A stretch of 64,000 bases of DNA from Drosophila persimilis (taxonomy: Eukaryota; Arthropoda; Insecta; Diptera; Drosophilidae), in NCBI RefSeq assembly GCF_003286085.1, contig NW_020825289.1, forward strand, positions 21,540,001 to 21,604,000, in the 5' to 3' direction. Of this stretch, positions 61,601-64,000 are shown piece after piece; positions within the stretch are counted from its first letter, which is position 1; every line of letters starts with the position of its first letter. The translations under genes and the position numbers were made by a program. The notes beneath the pieces are model-generated. The model saw nothing but the letters and a program-made list of their open reading frames with translations. It was not told where the DNA came from and made no database searches.

Positions 61601-62673
61601 ATACGGGTATGTGCATGTGTACGTCACGTATCGTATCGGCTTTTCGGAATGAAAGTGAAATGCGGTTGACTGGCAAAAGTACCTATAAGTATGCCCAGAA
61701 GCTCGTAATCTTTTCCGATACGCTTTCGCACAGATACAAATACAACACCGATAGATACGGAGCTTATATTTGGTATATAATGTGCTTTATATACTCGTAT
61801 TACTTGATTATTTATAGGAATGTTTATGTGCGTGTGTGCATCGGTGTGGAGTGTTCTTTTGCCATGAATCACTCCATTCGGCCTTATCAAATGAAGCTCT
61901 CAGCGGTTCTATTTGATTCGCTTTGTATGTACAGAGCACGCACTTTATCAATATTGCCAGCCACTCACATATGTCCATACTCTGCTGTGGGTGACTGTTT
62001 GCGCGGTGCTTTGTGCGTTGGAGCCACCCATAGAGTCCCCCATTCCCATTCGCATTTCACTTTTATTTTTTCTGCACCCTCCCGAAGGTCATTGCTATGC
62101 GACGCGACTGTCAAATATTTCAAATTCGGTTTATAAATTTAACTTTTTCTTCTGTTTTGTGGCCGTGATAGCGGTGCACTGATTGCCAGTTCTACTGTGA
62201 CTCACGACTGATATAGGTTTGCAGGTATTGATTGAATTATCAGTGATATATGCATACATAAATGTCCCAAAGCTCCTTGTTTATAAGAGAGATTACCGAC
62301 TGGAATTTCTGGGGGTATACTTAATCTTCATGTTTCTCAGTGATTTGTAATCATCGTTCGATTTCACCTATCAAACACCGATAATTGCTAATTTTGTAGG
62401 TTGAATGAAGTACATTAATTAATCTATTTCGATGTGATGCCGATACTTATCGATTTTTTAATCGAATCTTTGGTTCAGTAGTTAAGTCATAGACGAATAG
62501 TTCTTATTATGATAATTTATCGATAACCGGATGATGGCTCACTAAATTCTTTAATATCTGAAATACTCCGATCGATAATCGATACATTTTCTGGAATACA
62601 AATTTTGATCACTTACCTTTCAGCTTTTCACGCGCCGTTTCCAGGGCACTCTTTCGTGAGTTTACTGTGGATT
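37495..62673 (-). CDS. shn: Schnurri, large C2H2 zinc-finger cofactor of Dpp/BMP signalling (5' end missing)
   Basis: Minus-strand coding exons: 62673-62617, 46169-44620, 44554-44241, 44127-43518, 43447-43322, 43253-40081, 40020-39791 and 39713-37495. All phases agree, giving at least 2758 residues. A first finger pair ([32 protein letters not shown]) is in exon 44620-46169. A single finger ([11 protein letters not shown]) is near 42380. A second pair is split by the 40020/40081 intron ([20 protein letters not shown]). A terminal triplet ([30 protein letters not shown]) is at 38090-38340. Gln, Ala, Ser and Asn runs fill the rest. With Mad/Medea, Shn represses brinker and other targets. The start codon was not found in the window; a shorter isoform could start at the ATG near 46119 ([11 protein letters not shown]). 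Confidence 0.93.
47409..47424 (-). promoter_or_regulatory. Perfect Mad/Medea/Schnurri silencer element
   Basis: The minus strand reads GACGTC-AAAGC-GTCTG, matching the published silencer consensus GRCGNC(N5)GTCTG exactly, including spacing. This is the element through which Shn represses Dpp targets. It lies in the first large intron of shn itself. By base composition alone about 0.25 such sites would be expected in 64 kb on both strands. Confidence 0.45.
47740..47760. mobile_element. INE-1-like terminus (TATACCCTTGCAG)
   Basis: Short fragment with the conserved tatacccttgcag end; the rest of the element is not recognisable. Confidence 0.3.
49160..49708 (+). CDS. Open reading frame of 182 codons in the shn intron, doubtful
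   Basis: ATG 49160 to TAG 49708 on the strand opposite shn. The predicted protein starts very basic (MKRKATKN.., [10 protein letters not shown]), then becomes Ser/Thr/Ala-rich with Arg-rich ends. No domain is seen. Much of the second half is translated from CT/CA simple sequence, which argues for chance or for a non-coding transcript. Confidence 0.12.
   Translation: MKRKATKNCPTIAGDTRQRQRPNRLKHLRRLRLDEASGKIHSESVQKENEEATATQPPSSAKTKSTTTASDGDDVSRSRGNRKKTYNNQIIAAMPALPSSQYPIERSTTISLLCSPISSVNTLSHSLTLSRTRTHTVQLSIKSKHRVVAASDLAAATAAAALSLPALRNDQIRQKRRPPSNR
50332..50363. repeat. (GGTTC)n pentanucleotide repeat
   Basis: Five to six copies of GGTTC with one interruption (gttgag). Confidence 0.7.
53563..53575. 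mobile_element. INE-1-like terminus
   Basis: 'gatacccttgcag' end typical of INE-1/DINE-1 fragments; body not recognisable. Confidence 0.3.
54971..55440 (-). other. shn: Candidate alternative first exon of shn
   Basis: On the minus strand this stretch has the A-rich, AAAATC/AAGTGCAAAA-rich character of Drosophila 5' UTRs and ends in a consensus donor, AGT|gtgagtg (54970-54964). Spliced to 46169 it would give a non-coding leader for a protein starting at the ATG near 46119. The start is only estimated. Confidence 0.3.
56650..56835. mobile_element. INE-1-like 3' fragment
   Basis: Ends in 'tgcaagggtatttttacttcgag', resembling the terminal hairpin side of INE-1/DINE-1 elements; includes a catatgtacatacatat run. 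Confidence 0.35.
58450..58650 (+). mobile_element. INE-1/DINE-1-like Helentron
   Basis: Starts tatacccttgcccttgcagag, continues 'tatgattttgaccagg' as in INE-1, and closes with 'gagggtatcaaaaacttcg'. Non-coding and about 200 bp long. Confidence 0.6.
58644..59066 (-). CDS. Possible nested ORF with signal/membrane segment, 140 codons
   Basis: On the shn strand inside its intron. The frame is open from 59237, with the first ATG pair at 59066, and ends in TAG at 58644. The start is followed by a strong hydrophobic run ([16 protein letters not shown]) and a later acidic Asp/Gly stretch. No family match, no visible introns, and part is repetitive (gac/gga). The open frame upstream of the ATG suggests either a spliced 5' exon or chance. 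Confidence 0.2.
   Translation of the reverse strand: MMLSSATMSVACVILFFLLAAHSISFDCRFAFVSRPLTTMRSSIKEVRPIDYTLHIDDEDGDGDGRRRHLAPRHHSSSSLTVSLSVCPILLAKAVQVNGQTCFGAATAAAWHRGQLGACARAVIITKLEPPNATKTSGVG
60754..60842. repeat. CACAG/AGAGC simple-sequence stretch
   Basis: Serial agcacagcac, agcagagcag and gatcagatcag units grading into GA-rich sequence. Confidence 0.6.
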
Positions 62674-64000
62674 CTGAAAGCAAGCAACGATTTGTTTCAA
62701 TTAATTTCGATTCTTTGGTGAAAATTAAGATTAAGATGTTTTTGCGGGGATGATGGGAAATTACGAGTAATGCAATTTGCTTCAAGATCAAACCTCTGCC
62801 GCACCCACGCTCTCACACTGACATTTCATTTGATGACGCCAGAACCGATGGCCGAGCGAAAGCAAAAGAAAATGGGGGAAAATACACAGCACACACCGAC
62901 ACACCGACACACCTCCCACCTCCCACATTGAAAATAGAGAATTCTAATGGCGAGCAAACGGATGGATGGGAGGGGCACGGAGGGGCAGCCGAATGTTGCC
63001 AATTTTCATGGGCCATGGAAAAGCCAAAACAGCGTCAGACAGAGGCCATCAAACCATGGGGAAAATTCATTTCCACAAGAATGTTTACAAGCCAATTTTG
63101 TTGCGTTCTTTGCTAAATTTAAAATAGCTGTATCTTTGGGCGGCGCGTGTGTAGGCGTGTGTCTGTGTGTCTGTATTTCGAAGTATTTATGAGAGGATTT
63201 TTCGCGCAGAATAAACGTGAAAAACGCATTTGATGAGTGACTAAAAATAGCCTTCAAAGATCTTTCTTGGGAAACTGTGGCGAAGTTCCCTTTTGGAAGG
63301 CACTATAAATACCGAGTACTTGTTGGAAAACACTCGTTTTGTATGCCAGTACGACGGGTATCTGTTGGGTGACCACACAGGCACTCGAATGACGCACTTT
63401 TCGGGATTGATGATAAGCCACTGGCCGCTGCAGAGTGTGTGGCAATAATAACGAGGAGAAATAATCATATGGAGAGGCAGTGGCGCAGTGGGAATACCCT
63501 AACCGATCTACAACTGTGACCTCCGCTGCTACACCTCCTGTCCGTTGCATGTCGTCCCCCGGAATGGGGGGACCCTCTTCTGGGTAGGGGATCGTATCGA
63601 CTATAAACCAAATGCGATTAAGAGGCGCTCAATGGGGCCGGGGGATTCTTATCAGTATTTGCCATGGTGGAAACACTGAATAGTCAATTCGAGGCGCTGT
63701 CTGGCCGTCCGCTTGGCTCTGGTCGGTCACCGAGACGTTGTAAAGCACTCGGGCTTAATCGCTGCGAGTGGCTGCACTTTGAACGAATCATCGATAAGCC
63801 GTGGCCCCTACACTCCCCCTACACCCTACTCCACCGCCTCCACTACCCCTAGAGACGCCTCGTTGAATCGGAGACGCCTCCAAGTATGCAATGAAAGGTG
63901 CAGAGTTCGAGCAGAACGCCAGAGAGAACGAGAGTTAGATTAGAGCGAGTGAGAGAGGAAAAAACCTGCATGCAAATTAAAGCAGCAACCAGGCAAACAG
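62674..64000. other. shn: Further shn intron to the right edge
   Basis: The 57-nt shn exon begins with two bases of a split codon, so another coding exon must lie upstream on the minus strand. No clear minus-strand donor (acttac/actcac on plus) with a coding frame was found here, so that exon is probably beyond 64000. No other gene is seen. Confidence 0.5.

Larger units (their letters stand above)
46170..62616 (-). other. shn: 16.4-kb intron of shn
   Basis: Flanked on the minus strand by donor AAAG|gtaagt (62616) and acceptor ttttag (46170). The phase-1 donor exon joins the phase-1 acceptor to read KLK-DEPAAN. Content: many CA/GA microsatellites, GGTTC repeats, at least three INE-1-like fragments, a candidate alternative first exon (about 55 kb), a Shn-type silencer element (47409), and two open reading frames described separately. 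No tRNA or other RNA gene was seen. Confidence 0.75.

Noticed and set aside
1-64000. CRISPR arrays, bacterial operons, riboswitches, tRNA or rRNA genes
   Set aside because: The sequence is animal nuclear DNA; tandem repeats seen are microsatellites or promoter-repeat units, and no tRNA-like A/B boxes were noticed by eye.

Overview
The window is nuclear DNA from a Drosophila species. Genes are on both strands with short phase-consistent introns plus a few very long ones. There are CAG/CTG-rich transcription-factor exons, TACATATGTA-type microsatellites, INE-1/DINE-1-like Helentron debris, and the fly core-promoter elements DRE (TATCGATA), Ohler motif 1 (GGTCACACT) and Ohler motif 6 (GGTATATTT). 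The obscura group is a guess from general feel, not shown by the sequence.

Layout. 1-3.1 kb: the 3' part of an intact-triad carboxylesterase (probably of the Jhe/Jhedup cluster that neighbours spinster in D. melanogaster) and a small unrecognised secreted protein. 3.1-5.4 kb: an imperfect tandem repeat whose units carry motif 6 and motif-1-like sequences; its last unit is the apparent promoter of spinster (spin). 5.4-17.7 kb: spin, a lysosomal MFS transporter, with a 5.4-kb first intron, two tandem mutually exclusive exons and two alternative terminal exons. 18.5-19.4 kb: two small overlapping ORFs (TGA/ATG overlap), the second with a signal peptide. 21.2-21.8 kb: a three-finger C2H2 protein. 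22.5-27.5 kb: metro, an L27-PDZ-SH3-GUK MAGUK. 28-31 kb (minus): a single-coding-exon spermine/polyamine-oxidase-like enzyme. 31.6-34.1 kb (minus): Syntaxin 6, interrupted by a U12-type AT-AC intron. 34.6-36.1 kb: a phospholipid scramblase. 36.1 kb to beyond the right edge (minus): schnurri (shn), seven contiguous coding exons at 37.5-46.2 kb, a 16.4-kb intron, and one 57-nt coding exon at 62.6 kb; its start codon lies outside the window or in an exon not found.

The genes do not form one pathway. Spin (lysosomal efflux, BMP/TGF-beta and synapse growth) and Shn (Dpp/BMP transcriptional cofactor) share a signalling theme by known biology; metro is a synaptic scaffold, Syx6 is endosome/TGN fusion, scramblase is a membrane-lipid protein. 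From memory, D. melanogaster keeps spin/Jhe near 52E and shn/Syx6/CG7737/metro near 47E, so the window would hold a rearrangement junction between spin and metro.

Most interesting: (i) the same roughly 230-bp repeat, carrying DRE, motif 1 and motif 6, lies immediately upstream of both spin (plus) and Syx6 (minus), 29 kb apart and each in the orientation of its gene, suggesting promoter spread by duplication or transposition; (ii) the AT-AC U12 intron in Syx6; (iii) a perfect Mad/Medea/Schnurri silencer-element match inside the shn intron, a possible autoregulatory site; (iv) the overlapping small-ORF pair.
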